DNA of 64,000 bases from Myxococcus fulvus (GCF_900111765.1 NZ_FOIB01000001.1:1364001-1428000), one strand, 5' to 3'. Shown: positions 51,281-60,960, counted from the stretch's first letter. Program-made: numbers and translations. The notes: generated by a model not told the origin, from the sequence alone.

Positions 51281-53638
51281 ATGTCGCTCAAGGAATACAC
51301 GCCGGGCAGTGCCTTTCCCGGCACCATCGGCCGCACGTGGGAGCAGTCTTCTCCGGCCTGGCCCCGGCCGCTGCGCGCGAAGGACGGCGCGCCGAATGTC
51401 CTCTTCATCGTCCTGGACGACACGGGCTTCGGGCACCTGGGCTGCTACGGCTCGCCCATCCAGACGCCGAACCTGGACCGGCTCGCGAAGGGCGGGCTGC
51501 TCTACAACGGCATGCACACCACCGCGCTGTGCTCGCCCACGCGCTCGTGCATCCTCACCGGCCGCAACCACCACTCCAACGGCATGGCCACCATCACCGA
51601 GGTCTCGCTCGGGTATCCCGGCTACAACGGCACCATCCCCTTCGAGAACGGGTTCCTCTCGGAGATGCTGCAAGAGCAGGGGTACAACACGTATGCCCTG
51701 GGCAAGTGGCACCTGACGCCCGCGGAGCAGACGAGCGCGGCGGGGCCCTACAACCGCTGGCCGCTGGGGCGCGGTTTCGAGCGCTTTTACGGCTTCCTCG
51801 GCGGCGACACGCACCAGTACTTCCCGGACCTGGTCCACGACAACCACCCGGTGCTCCCGCCGAAGACGCCCGAGGAGGGCTACCACCTCACCGAGGACCT
51901 GGTGGACCGCGCCGTGGACTTCATCGCGGACTCCAAGCAGGTGGCGCCGGACAAGCCCTTCTTCATGTACTTCTGCACGGGCGCGATGCACGCCCCGCAT
52001 CACGTGCCCAGGGAGTGGGCGGACAAGTACAAGGGCCAGTTCGACGACGGCTGGGACGCGTACCGGAAGAAGGTCTACCAGCGCCAGCTGAAGCTGGGCG
52101 TGATTCCCCCGGGCACGAAGCTGTCCCGGCACGACCCGGACGTGGCGGAGTGGGAGACGCTGTCCGCCGACGAGCGGCGGCTCTACGCGCGGATGATGGA
52201 GGTGTACGCCGGCTTCCTGGAGCACACGGACCATCACATCGGTCGGCTGCTGAAGTTCCTGGAGGAGACCGGTGAGCTGGACAACACGCTCATCATGGTC
52301 ATCTCCGACAACGGCGCGAGCGCGGAGGGCGGGCCGCACGGCTCCGTCAACGAGCTGAAGTTCTTCAACAACACGCCCGAGTCGCTGGAGCAGAACCTGG
52401 AGGCCATCGACGAGCTGGGCGGCCCGAAGTACTTCAATCACTACTCCTGGGGCTGGGCGTGGGCGGGGGATACGCCGTTCCGCCGGTGGAAGCGGGAGGT
52501 GTACCGCGGCGGCACCACGGACCCGTTCCTGGTCCACTGGCCCAAGGGCATCCGCGCGCGCGGCGAAATCCGCTCGCAGTACTGCCACGCCATCGACATG
52601 GTGCCCACGGTGCTCGACTGCCTGGGGCTGACGCCTCCGGCCGCGCTGCGCGGGGTCACCCAGTCCCCGGTCGAGGGCGTCAGCTTCCGACACACCTTCG
52701 ACGACGCCCGGGCGGAGAGCCGGCACCGCACGCAGTACTTCGAGATGTTCAGCAACCGCGCCATCTACCACGACGGCTGGCGGGCGGTGTGTCCCTTCCC
52801 GGGGCCCTCCTTCACGGAGGCGGGCGAGGGCTTCGGCGAGTCGAAGCTCACCGAGGAGCGACTGCGGCAGCTCGACGCGGAGGGGTGGGAGCTGTACCAC
52901 GTGGCCGAGGACTGCTCGGAGACGAAGAACCTGGCGTCCGAGGAGCGGGGCAAGCTCATCGAGATGATCGCCCTCTGGTACGTGGAGGCGGGGCGCTACC
53001 AGGTCATGCCGCTCGCGTCGCCGGACCGGGGCGTGTTCTCCGAGGAGCGGCCGCAAATCACCCGGGACCGCAAGCGCTACGTGTACCGCCCGCACACGTC
53101 GCCAGCGCCGGAGAACGTGGCCGTGCACGTGCTCAACCGGCCGCACTCCATCACCGCGCGGGTGGACGTGGAGGACGACGCGGAGGGCGTGCTGCTCAGC
53201 CACGGTGGGCTCACCGGCGGCTACACCTTCTTCATCCAGGACCGGCGGCTGCACTACGTCTACAACTTCGTGGGCGAGCGCGAGTTCCACATCGAGTCCG
53301 GCGTGGAGATACCCGTGGGGCCCTCGGAGTTGAGATTCGAGTTCGAGCCCACGGGCGCGCCGGACCTGGCGGGCGGCAAGGGCGCGCCGGGTCGCGGGCG
53401 GCTGTTCATCGACGGGGAGCTGGTGGCGCAGAGCGACATCGCCGCCACCATGCCGCTGGTCATCAGCCTGGGCGAGGGGCTGACGTGCGGACGGGACGAC
53501 AACTCCGCGGTGAGCATGATGTACCGCGCGCCCTTCGCCTTCCGCGGAGGCACGCTGCGCGAGGTGGTGGTGGACGTCTCCGGTGAGCACCTCCACGACG
53601 AACAGGCCGAGCGCAAGACGGTGATGGCTCGGCAGTAG
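51281..53638 (+). CDS. Arylsulfatase-type sulfatase
   Basis: The 785-residue product is a type I sulfatase: metal-binding DD at 46-47 (VLDDTGFGHLGCYG), and the formylglycine motif CSPTR at 84-88 followed by ILTGR. GKWHLTP, TGAMHAPHH and SDNGASAEGG also contribute to the active site. The C-terminal 200 residues form a beta-rich domain. It is long, like the arylsulfatases of the AtsA group. No signal peptide is seen. Maturation needs a formylglycine-generating enzyme, not found here. GGAGG precedes the ATG at 51281; the open frame upstream is not convincing. Confidence 0.93.
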   Translation: MSLKEYTPGSAFPGTIGRTWEQSSPAWPRPLRAKDGAPNVLFIVLDDTGFGHLGCYGSPIQTPNLDRLAKGGLLYNGMHTTALCSPTRSCILTGRNHHSNGMATITEVSLGYPGYNGTIPFENGFLSEMLQEQGYNTYALGKWHLTPAEQTSAAGPYNRWPLGRGFERFYGFLGGDTHQYFPDLVHDNHPVLPPKTPEEGYHLTEDLVDRAVDFIADSKQVAPDKPFFMYFCTGAMHAPHHVPREWADKYKGQFDDGWDAYRKKVYQRQLKLGVIPPGTKLSRHDPDVAEWETLSADERRLYARMMEVYAGFLEHTDHHIGRLLKFLEETGELDNTLIMVISDNGASAEGGPHGSVNELKFFNNTPESLEQNLEAIDELGGPKYFNHYSWGWAWAGDTPFRRWKREVYRGGTTDPFLVHWPKGIRARGEIRSQYCHAIDMVPTVLDCLGLTPPAALRGVTQSPVEGVSFRHTFDDARAESRHRTQYFEMFSNRAIYHDGWRAVCPFPGPSFTEAGEGFGESKLTEERLRQLDAEGWELYHVAEDCSETKNLASEERGKLIEMIALWYVEAGRYQVMPLASPDRGVFSEERPQITRDRKRYVYRPHTSPAPENVAVHVLNRPHSITARVDVEDDAEGVLLSHGGLTGGYTFFIQDRRLHYVYNFVGEREFHIESGVEIPVGPSELRFEFEPTGAPDLAGGKGAPGRGRLFIDGELVAQSDIAATMPLVISLGEGLTCGRDDNSAVSMMYRAPFAFRGGTLREVVVDVSGEHLHDEQAERKTVMARQ

Positions 53639-53667
53639 GCAAGGGGTGACACGTCGTCGCTCCTCGG

Positions 53668-53713
53668 GGCCCGGTCTCTTCCCAGCGCTTCAGGGAGGCC
53701 GGGCCTCTTTTTC
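53668..53713 (+). terminator. Rho-independent terminator of the sulfatase gene
   Basis: GGCCCGG (53668-53674) pairs with CCGGGCC (53699-53705), with a GTCTC/GGAG-like extension inside, and TCTTTTTC follows directly. This is the clearest stem plus T-tract terminator in the window. Confidence 0.82.
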
Positions 53714-53721
53714 ATTCCGCG

Positions 53722-54888
53722 TCAGAGCACGGGCGTCGGCGGGTCGAAGCCCAGGAGGATTCCGCCGGTGAGCTCCAGCGTGGGCCGGGCCACCATGGCG
53801 TGCTGGGTGAGGGTGTGCACGTCGCGCAGGCAGCGCTGGAGCGCGCTCGTGTGGAAGACGGCCGGGCCGCCCGCGGCCTCGTACATGAGGTCCACGGCTC
53901 GCGCGGAGCCGCGCGTGGCGTGCGTCATCGCCAGGCGCAGCTCGGCCCGTGAGCGCACGGAGACAGGGCCGCGGGAGGCCTCGTCGAAGACGGCGTGAAT
54001 CGTCTCCAGCGCGAAGGCGCGCGAGGAGCGCACCAGGGCCTCGGCCTCGGAGACGGCCTCCTGCACCGCGGGGCGCGAGGCCAGCAGCCTGCGCTCCACC
54101 ACCACCGTCTTCTGGCGGGCCAGCGAGGTCAGCTCGTCGATGGCGCGCCGGGCGATGCCGAGCGCCACCGCGGGGATGCCCAGACCGAGCAGGCCGAAGG
54201 GGAACCCGTAGAGCGGCCGGGCGACACGCGGGGGCGCGAAGAACGAGAAGCCGTGGTCGTCCGGGACGAAGAGGTCCTTCACCTCCATGTCGCCGCTGCC
54301 CGTGCCACACAGGCCCGCGGCGAACCACGTGTCGTGCAGCGTGACGTGCTCGGCGGGGAAGAAGAACAGGCGCGTCTCCGGCACGCCCTCGCGCACCATG
54401 CGGGGCTTGCCGCCCTCCGTCACCAGCGCGCCGCCAATCAGCCAGTGACAGTGCTGACTGCCGCTCGCCCAGCTCCAGCGGCCGGTGACGCGGTGGCCTC
54501 CCTCGACGCGCTCGGCGCGGCCCAGGGGCGCGGCCACGCCGCCGGTGATGACCTCCGGTCGCGAGAAGATGGCGCGGCCCACGGCCTCCGGGAGCCACGC
54601 GGCCGTCAGCGCGGTGGCCGCGCCAATCATCGCGTTCCAGCCCGTGGCGCCGTCCGCGCGCGCGAGCGCCTCGATGATCTGGAACGAGAGCGCGGGGTGC
54701 AGCTCCAGGCCACCGTAGGTCTCGGGAATCATCATCCGGAAGACACCGGCCCGGTTGAGCTCGGAGACGAGGTCCGCGGGCAGACGGCGCGTGCTCTCGA
54801 TTTCGGCCGAGCGCTCGGACAGGCGCGGCGCGAGCTCCCGGGCGGTGGCGAGCAGGGGATGGACGGGGGGCGTGGGGAGACTCGTCAT
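53722..54888 (-). CDS. Acyl-CoA dehydrogenase-like flavoprotein
   Basis: The 388-residue product has the acyl-CoA dehydrogenase fold. An N-terminal helical domain (RRLPADLVSELNRAGVFRMMIPETYGG) leads to the middle beta domain (GRWSWASGSQHCHWLIGGA, CGTGSGDMEVKDLFVP). The C-terminal helices end MYEAAGGPAVFHTSALQRCLRDVHTLTQH. This last motif is typical of the flavin monooxygenase/hydroxylase branch (HpaB/DszC-like) rather than true dehydrogenases. It is convergent with the sulfatase gene, with the terminator between them. Confidence 0.88.
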   Translation of the reverse strand: MTSLPTPPVHPLLATARELAPRLSERSAEIESTRRLPADLVSELNRAGVFRMMIPETYGGLELHPALSFQIIEALARADGATGWNAMIGAATALTAAWLPEAVGRAIFSRPEVITGGVAAPLGRAERVEGGHRVTGRWSWASGSQHCHWLIGGALVTEGGKPRMVREGVPETRLFFFPAEHVTLHDTWFAAGLCGTGSGDMEVKDLFVPDDHGFSFFAPPRVARPLYGFPFGLLGLGIPAVALGIARRAIDELTSLARQKTVVVERRLLASRPAVQEAVSEAEALVRSSRAFALETIHAVFDEASRGPVSVRSRAELRLAMTHATRGSARAVDLMYEAAGGPAVFHTSALQRCLRDVHTLTQHAMVARPTLELTGGILLGFDPPTPVL

Positions 54889-54975
54889 GGGCGACAGCCT
54901 AGGAAGACATGACTTCCTGTTGCCAGTCGGAGGTGGACGGAAGAAGGTGGGGCGCCTCGAACCCGGAGCCTGTCG

Positions 54976-55989
54976 ATGAGCCCTCTGTCGAGTCGTCACA
55001 TCGTCCTCGCGCGCCACATTCCCGGGCGTCCGGAGCCGGAGCACTTCCGGTTGGAGCCGGTGGAGGTGGGCGAGCCCGGGGAGGGGGAGCTGCGGGTGCG
55101 GACACTGTTCGCGTCGGTGGACCCGGGGACGCTGTCGCGGCTGGGCGGCGTGGATTCGTATGCGCCGGCCGTCAAACTGGGGGAGGTCATCGGGAGCGCG
55201 GCGGTGGGCGAGGTGCTGGACTCGCGCGACGCGCGTTACGCCGTGGGGGACGTGGTGGCGGGAGGCTGGGGCTGGCGCGAGCACGCGGTGGTGAGCGCGA
55301 AGGGACTGCGCAAGGTGGAGCGGGGCGCCGAGTCCCTGTCCGCGGAGCTGGGCGTGTTGGGAATCCCAGGGCTGACGGCGTACTTCGGCATCCTGGAGCT
55401 GGGGCGTCCGAAGGAGGGCGAGACGGTGCTGGTGTCCTCGGCGGCGGGCGCGGTGGGCTCGGTGGCCGGGCAGATTGCGAAGCGGCAGGGCGCGCGCGTG
55501 GTGGGCATCGCCGGTGGGGCGGAGAAGTGCCGCTGGGTGAAGGACGCGCTCGGCTTCGACGCGGTCATCGACTACCGCTCGGAGACGGATTTGGGCGCGG
55601 CGATTCGACGCGAGTGTCCGCGCGGCGTGGATGTGTATCTGGACAACGTGGGCGGGACGATGCTGGACACGACGCTCGCGTGCATGGCGCTCCGGGGACG
55701 CGTGGTGGTGTCGGGGCTGGTGGCGGACTACGGCGTGCCGCCCGAGCAGCGCGCGGGCTTGAAGAACACGCCGTTCCTCATCATCCAGCGACTGCGCATG
55801 GAGGGCTTCGTGGTGCTCGACTACTTCGCGCGCTTCGGCGAGGCGCGGGTGGCGCTGCGCGGGTGGCTTCAGGATGGGACGCTGAAGCACCGCGAGCACG
55901 TGGCGGAGGGCTTGGAGTCCGCGCCCGCGCTCTTCGCCGGGCTGTTTCGCGGCGAGAACTTCGGACGCGCGGTGGTGCGGGTGGGGTGA
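54976..55989 (+). CDS. NADP-dependent MDR oxidoreductase
   Basis: The 337-residue product belongs to the zinc-free medium-chain reductases close to leukotriene B4 dehydrogenase/curcumin reductase. It has an N-terminal substrate domain (PEPEHFRLEPVEVGEPGEGEL, SVDPGTL). The Rossmann part has VSSAAGAVGSVAGQIAK and VDVYLDNVGG. No zinc-binding Cys/His set is present. It likely reduces an enone double bond with NADPH. It diverges from the flavoprotein gene; the 87 bases between them must hold both promoters. Confidence 0.92.
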   Translation: MSPLSSRHIVLARHIPGRPEPEHFRLEPVEVGEPGEGELRVRTLFASVDPGTLSRLGGVDSYAPAVKLGEVIGSAAVGEVLDSRDARYAVGDVVAGGWGWREHAVVSAKGLRKVERGAESLSAELGVLGIPGLTAYFGILELGRPKEGETVLVSSAAGAVGSVAGQIAKRQGARVVGIAGGAEKCRWVKDALGFDAVIDYRSETDLGAAIRRECPRGVDVYLDNVGGTMLDTTLACMALRGRVVVSGLVADYGVPPEQRAGLKNTPFLIIQRLRMEGFVVLDYFARFGEARVALRGWLQDGTLKHREHVAEGLESAPALFAGLFRGENFGRAVVRVG

Positions 55990-56027
55990 GGCGCGCCACG
56001 GCGTCGCGGCGCGCCTCGGGGGGGATG

Positions 56028-57095
56028 CTAGCCGTTGGGGCCGGGGCAGGTGGGGATGAGCCCGTCCGGACTGGAGGTCAGGTCGTTGCAGTTGCGGCAG
56101 TCGAGCGGACAGGACTGGGGCGTCTCGCCACCGTTGCAGGCGAAGTCTCCGCATCGGGCGCAGTCACTCCCGCACGTTCGTGAGTCCTCGCTGTTGCTGC
56201 AGACCCCATCGCCGCACCAACCGCAGTCATCGGCGCAGGAGGAGGCGGTCTCCCGGGGGCCGCAGATGCCATTGCCACAGACCGTGCAGTCCGAAGGACA
56301 GCTCCTCTCGCCTTCCTCGGCATTGCAGGTGTTGTCGCCGCAATAGACATACGCGGCGCGGGCCGTGTAGAGCGTCGTGTTCCCGCCCTCCGTGACGATG
56401 GCCTTGGCCGCCCACTGGAAATCGTAGGCCACGGTGTATGCGTTGGCGTTCCGGGTGTCCTCGTCGTCGGTGAAGATGACGCCCGCTCCCTTGCCGAAGC
56501 GGAAGTACGGCGTCGCGAAGACGCCATAATCGAACTCGAGGATGGGCAGCGAGCTCGCGGGAGTCGTCGCTCCCGTGAAGAGGCAGAAGGTCAGGGTCGT
56601 GTCTCGCCCCTGGATGTTGGGCCAGATGTTGGCCGAGTTCGAGTTCGAGTTCATGTTGTCGCGGTCTTCGTTGTCGAAGTAGCGACTGAACTCGGCGGCG
56701 CCCGCGGGACAGCTCGCTCCCAGCTTCAGCAGGGCAAAGTTGCTCAAAGGGCTCGCGCTGGTCGAGAGCGCCTTGAACTTGTTCCCGTCGACCCGACAGA
56801 AGGTGAAGGTGGTGTTGCCGGACCCGTTCACCTGGGTGGCCCCCACCCAGTCGCTGACATAGCTGGACTGGCGGCTGTCCTCGTTGTCCATGTGAATCCA
56901 GACGGTGGGAGCGAAGGCCGGGCAGCCCCCCTCGGGGGCAATGACTCCCACGTCATTCGTGCTCAACGGGGCGGACGAGGAGGCGACGGCCTCGATGGCG
57001 GGTTCGACGTGCGAGGGTGAAGGGTCTTCTTGTCCACAGCCCAGTTGCGTGGAGCACAGCGCCCAGACCACGAGTCCACGGACGACATTGCGCAT
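56028..57095 (-). CDS. Lipoprotein with C-terminal cysteine-rich repeats
   Basis: The 355-residue product has a lipobox (STQLGC). The middle 200 residues look like tandem beta domains with phrases WIHMDNEDSRQSS, YFDNEDRDN and FTDDEDTRN, three related D/E-rich units. The C-terminus has four repeats of the form CG-x2-x-CN-x-E-x5-CP-x-DC, a myxobacterial surface-protein repeat type. It is probably surface-anchored; function unknown. An AT-richer stretch upstream (57100-57170) may hold its promoter. Confidence 0.78.
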   Translation of the reverse strand: MRNVVRGLVVWALCSTQLGCGQEDPSPSHVEPAIEAVASSSAPLSTNDVGVIAPEGGCPAFAPTVWIHMDNEDSRQSSYVSDWVGATQVNGSGNTTFTFCRVDGNKFKALSTSASPLSNFALLKLGASCPAGAAEFSRYFDNEDRDNMNSNSNSANIWPNIQGRDTTLTFCLFTGATTPASSLPILEFDYGVFATPYFRFGKGAGVIFTDDEDTRNANAYTVAYDFQWAAKAIVTEGGNTTLYTARAAYVYCGDNTCNAEEGERSCPSDCTVCGNGICGPRETASSCADDCGWCGDGVCSNSEDSRTCGSDCARCGDFACNGGETPQSCPLDCRNCNDLTSSPDGLIPTCPGPNG

Positions 57096-57181
57096 GAATC
57101 CCCCCAGGGGTTGATTGGCATGTGCAGTCTGGTTGCTTCTGTAGATTAGTCAATGATTTGTGAATGGCTTCCCTTGGGACA

Positions 57182-57508
57182 TCAGGGCACGCTCGTGGCG
57201 CCAGGGTGGGTGACATGGCGCGTCGGAGGGCGGGACGCGGGCTCCGTGTCCACGGCGATGATGACGATGTCCTTTCGCTGTCCCAGCGCGATGAGCTCGC
57301 TGGGGCGTGGCTCCACGGGACCGGTGGCGCCACTCACTCCCTCGGGGAAGAAGAGGGCGCGTCCCTCCTCCAGGTAGAGCACCGGGATGCTCGCGCCGAG
57401 GGCCTCGGCGCCCTCGGGGACGAAGACATGCACCGTGCTCCCGGGCGGCTCCAGGCGCAGCCCACACGACGTGAGCAGGACGGACAGGGTGAGAAGCCAG
57501 CGGCGCAT
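57182..57508 (-). CDS. Small lipoprotein of unknown function
   Basis: The 108-residue product starts MRRWLLTLSVLLTSC, a clean lipoprotein signal, then a mostly beta chain (TVHVFVPEGAEAL, IPVLYLEEGRALFFPEG, DIVIIAVDTEP) that may form a small sandwich. I prefer the ATG at 57508, since GGAG is 7 bases before it; an ATG at 57514 is too close to that site. Family unknown. Confidence 0.68.
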   Translation of the reverse strand: MRRWLLTLSVLLTSCGLRLEPPGSTVHVFVPEGAEALGASIPVLYLEEGRALFFPEGVSGATGPVEPRPSELIALGQRKDIVIIAVDTEPASRPPTRHVTHPGATSVP

Positions 57509-57608
57509 GACCATTCTCCGTGCCCCGACGCGAGGCCGGGCACCGCGATTCGTGTGGGGCCCATTCGGGATGGGCGTGTGTCTGTCGTTGATGCGGCGTC
57601 CCTCCGCC

Positions 57609-58214
57609 TCAGGTGGGCGGGGCGACGTCGCAGCGCCCGGAGGCGCGTCGGGTGAGGTCTTCCGCGACGGAGCGCAGCAGCGTCCCCGTCAGGCTGGTGC
57701 GGCCTGCCTCACCCTCTTCATCCTTCCATCGCAGCCACGAGGCCATGCGTCCCAGGCTCGCCGCCGTCACCACGTTCAGCCTCACCTCCACCTGGACGAC
57801 GAAGCGGTCGCCCGCGTCGGCGCGGGACTCCAGCGTCCAGGCGACGCGGTCCAGCTCCAGCGCCCCGGGTCCTTGTGGAAGCAGCCGTCCATCCAGCAGA
57901 TAGCCCTCGCGGCCGAAGCCAATCACCTGCGTGAGCCGCGCGCCGTCCAGCCGGGTGTTGAACCACAGCGTCCGGCGCTTCCACAGCGACAGCTCCACCT
58001 CCACCTTGCCCGCCATGCCCAACCGCACCAGCCGGTCCAGCTCCTCCGAGAGGAAGGCGAAGGCCTCCGGGCGCACCAGCACGCGCCGACCGGAGAGCGT
58101 GGCCGTGCAGGTGACGCGAGGCTCCTCCGCCAGGGCCTGGGACGCGAACAGCCCCAGCGCGGCCACCAGCGCCGCGCCGAGCCTTCGTCTCCCGTGTGTT
58201 CCCGTGCGTGCCAT
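57609..58214 (-). CDS. Exported DUF4390-like protein
   Basis: The 201-residue product has a basic start, a signal peptide ending near SQALA, and a beta-rich body with VELSLWKRRTLWFNTRLDGA and RFVVQVEVRLNVV. This resembles DUF4390 proteins. It lies 6 bases downstream of the Omp85-like gene on the same strand and may function with it at the outer membrane. No catalytic motif is seen. Confidence 0.72.
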   Translation of the reverse strand: MARTGTHGRRRLGAALVAALGLFASQALAEEPRVTCTATLSGRRVLVRPEAFAFLSEELDRLVRLGMAGKVEVELSLWKRRTLWFNTRLDGARLTQVIGFGREGYLLDGRLLPQGPGALELDRVAWTLESRADAGDRFVVQVEVRLNVVTAASLGRMASWLRWKDEEGEAGRTSLTGTLLRSVAEDLTRRASGRCDVAPPT

Positions 58215-58220
58215 GGGCCT

Positions 58221-60836
58221 CTAGAACGTCCGCACGAAGAACAGACGCGCCTCGGGAGTGGCCGTGGCCTTCTCGTCCGTGCGCCACGCGACGTCCAGTC
58301 GCACGTCGTCGGTGAAGTGGAAGCTCGCGCCGACACCGAGCCGCGGGTCCGTCCACTCACCGTCCCCGCGCACCGTGCCCAGGTCCGTGAAGAGGCCGAA
58401 GGCGTGCCACCGGTACTCCGCGCTCGCGAGCATGGACACGTCGCCCTTGAACTCCTTGAAGCCGAAGCCTCGCAGCGCCGTCCACCCGCCGAGCGCCTCG
58501 CGCTTCTGCTCGGGCAGGTTGTCGCCGCCCGCGCCCCGCAGGCGCAGCCGCAGCCCCGTCTTCGAGCTGGTCGGCACCACCAGGGAGAAGTCGCTTACCA
58601 GCTTCCAGAAGCGCTCGTCCGCGCCGGCGGCGGCCGGCCCCTCGCCCACCTCCAGCGTCGCGAAGGCGTGCAGGAACGGGCGGTGGTCCCAGTCCCCGTC
58701 GATGTCGAGCAGCGCCGTCTCCGGCGTGCGGAACAGCGAGCCCACCTTCGTGCCGCGCGGCGCGCCGCTGGCGTACTCCACCCGGGCCACCACGGACTGG
58801 AAGCGGCCCTCCGTCACCGGCGCGTTGGGGAAGGGCGGCGAGTCGCGGCGGAACAGCGAGAGCGGCGGGGAGAAGCTGCGCAGCGTCTCGTAGCGGTCCG
58901 AGTGGTACTCGACGCCCGCGAGCCAGTCGGACCAGCGGAAGGTGGCGAAGCCCGCCACGCCCTTGCGACGGAAGTAGTCGCGGTCCGGCCGGTTGATGAG
59001 CGCCGAGTACAGCGACGAGTCGATGTCGCTCATCCGCCAGCGGTCCAGCGTGTCCGTGAAGTCGTGCGCCTGGGCGCCCAGCTCCGCCAGGCCCACCGCG
59101 GGAATCTCCACCTTCGCGCCGCCGAGCAGGTTCACCCGGCGCTGCCGCTTCGTGCCCTCGGGGTCGTCGGGGAGTTTCTGGCCGCCCAGTCGCAGCGCCA
59201 GGAACGCCGCGGCGTCGAGCGTGGTGTGGATGCGGTCCTTCCCATCCCAGAGGCGCAGCGAGCCCGCGAGGCCGGGGGCCAGGCCCGTCACCTGCGTGTG
59301 GATGGGCAGCAGGGACACGTCCACGTCCGGACGGCGCGGGCGCACGTGCACCACCAGCTTGCGGCCCTCCAGGGTGATGCCGTCACCGTCACCGCCGTGG
59401 CGCCAGGACTCGAACAGCTCGCCCCAGCTCAGCTCCACCTCGACGTTCTCGCGGCGGCGCTTCTCCCGCCGCTTCTGCTCCTGCGTCCGGTAGTGGCGCA
59501 CGCCATCGACGGCGCGCTCCTCGATGATGCGCGCGTCGCGACGCCGGGCCGCGTCCCGGGAGTCGGTGTCCACGCTCTTCGCCTCCAGGAACGGCAGGCG
59601 TGCCTCCAGCCGCTCCATGGCGCGGCGCGCGTCGCTGCGCAGGAAGACGTCTCCGGCCTTGAGGTCCAGCGCGTCGCGCACGCGGTCGGCGATGGCGCCC
59701 TCCACGCCCACCACGTCCACGGACTCCAGCCGCCCCTCGTCCACGATGACGGTGAGCTTGCCGTCCGGCGTCAGCGTCCCCGAGAGGCTCGCGAGCATGT
59801 AGCCGTCCGAGCGCAGCTCCCTCAACGCGCGCTGCATCGCGGCCGTCACGCCGCCGAGGACGATGCCCGGGCGGTACGTGTCCTTGTCCATGCGGGCCAG
59901 CCACTCGCGGGGCGGGTGCTGGGGCGGGCAGGGCTTGCTGACGGTGAGCGTGCCGCGCGCGCCATTCACCCGCAGGGTGGCGACGAACTCCTCGTCATCC
60001 TCGTCGGAGTCCTCGTCCGGGTATCGCGGCGGCAGGTGGAGCAGCTCCTCCAGGATTTCATCGAGCTGGATGTCCCGCAGGCCCTCCACCTCCACCTGGG
60101 TGACGATGGGGTGCTCCTCCAGGTGGACCTCGAGCACCGCGGCGCCCTGCTCGGTGACGCGCACGCGGGGCTCCACGCGGGAGAACAGTCCCGTGCGCGC
60201 GAGCCGGCGCAGCGTCTGCCGGAGGTTCGCCGGCGTGGGCGCGCTGCCCTCCTGGGTGTTCGGACGGATGAAGGCGCGGACCTGCGCGTCCGTCAGCCGA
60301 TGGAGGCCGTGCAGCTCGAGCGTGGTGGGCGTGAGCGCGCGGCCGTCGACGTCGAGCTGGAGCGGCGCGAGGACGGACAGCTCGTCACTGTCGTCGTCCT
60401 CCAGGTCCTCGTCCTCGCACAGGTCGCGCTTCTCGCGTGACGAGTCCTTGCCGTCGCGCGACTTCTTGCCGCGCTTCGAGCGCTTGTGCTCGGCCCGCGC
60501 GTCCTCCTCGGACGTCTTCACGCGGAGCTGGCCTGGGTCACGGTCGTCGTCGGCCTCCGACCCGGATGCGTCCTCGTCGTCGCGCTCGCCGTCGGCCTGC
60601 TCGTCGGTGGCTTGTGCGGCGCGCGTCTCCGCCGCGCTCTCGTGCGTGGCCCGCGTGGGGCGCGCTTCGGGCTGAGCGGCGCTCCCTGGGGTCGTCGTGG
60701 TGGCGGGGTCGGATGTGGTGGAGGAGGGCGTGTCGACGGCCTGGGGCCCGGCGGCGACGCCAGCGTCCGGCACGGACTGGGCGCCGGAGGCGAGGGAGAC
60801 GAGGCAGGAGAGAAGCGCGAGGCGGTTCATGCGCAT
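58221..60836 (-). CDS. Omp85/TamA-like outer membrane protein
   Basis: The 871-residue product has a signal peptide, then about 140 residues of Asp/Glu/Lys/Arg/Ser-rich low-complexity sequence. POTRA-like modules follow (LELHGLHRLTDAQVRAFIRP near residue 170; VEGLRDIQLDEILEELL; VDEGRLESVDVVGVEGA). The C-terminal half is a beta-barrel ending in RLFFVRTF, with a terminal Phe as expected for outer-membrane proteins. It may help insert or secrete outer-membrane proteins. The ATG at 60836 (MRMNRLALL) is chosen; the upstream open frame does not look coding. Confidence 0.82.
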   Translation of the reverse strand: MRMNRLALLSCLVSLASGAQSVPDAGVAAGPQAVDTPSSTTSDPATTTTPGSAAQPEARPTRATHESAAETRAAQATDEQADGERDDEDASGSEADDDRDPGQLRVKTSEEDARAEHKRSKRGKKSRDGKDSSREKRDLCEDEDLEDDDSDELSVLAPLQLDVDGRALTPTTLELHGLHRLTDAQVRAFIRPNTQEGSAPTPANLRQTLRRLARTGLFSRVEPRVRVTEQGAAVLEVHLEEHPIVTQVEVEGLRDIQLDEILEELLHLPPRYPDEDSDEDDEEFVATLRVNGARGTLTVSKPCPPQHPPREWLARMDKDTYRPGIVLGGVTAAMQRALRELRSDGYMLASLSGTLTPDGKLTVIVDEGRLESVDVVGVEGAIADRVRDALDLKAGDVFLRSDARRAMERLEARLPFLEAKSVDTDSRDAARRRDARIIEERAVDGVRHYRTQEQKRREKRRRENVEVELSWGELFESWRHGGDGDGITLEGRKLVVHVRPRRPDVDVSLLPIHTQVTGLAPGLAGSLRLWDGKDRIHTTLDAAAFLALRLGGQKLPDDPEGTKRQRRVNLLGGAKVEIPAVGLAELGAQAHDFTDTLDRWRMSDIDSSLYSALINRPDRDYFRRKGVAGFATFRWSDWLAGVEYHSDRYETLRSFSPPLSLFRRDSPPFPNAPVTEGRFQSVVARVEYASGAPRGTKVGSLFRTPETALLDIDGDWDHRPFLHAFATLEVGEGPAAAGADERFWKLVSDFSLVVPTSSKTGLRLRLRGAGGDNLPEQKREALGGWTALRGFGFKEFKGDVSMLASAEYRWHAFGLFTDLGTVRGDGEWTDPRLGVGASFHFTDDVRLDVAWRTDEKATATPEARLFFVRTF

Positions 60837-60911
60837 GGGACAGAGCACGCCGCGTTCCAGCCGCCGCGTCGTGACAAGTGCTTGAAAGGACGAGGGCCGG
60901 CCAGCCGTGTC

Positions 60912-60960
60912 GATGTCATGGACACATCCTGATGTCGAATCCGGATGTGATACTGACATC
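60912..60960. promoter_or_regulatory. Cluster of GATGT/ACATC half-sites
   Basis: Within 49 bases upstream of the Omp85-like gene there are five GATGT or ACATC elements: GATGTC at 60912 and 60931, ACATC at 60924-60928, GGATGTG at 60943 and GACATC at 60955. CACATCC/GGATGTG also form an inverted repeat. This density suggests a regulator-binding array. Confidence 0.42.
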
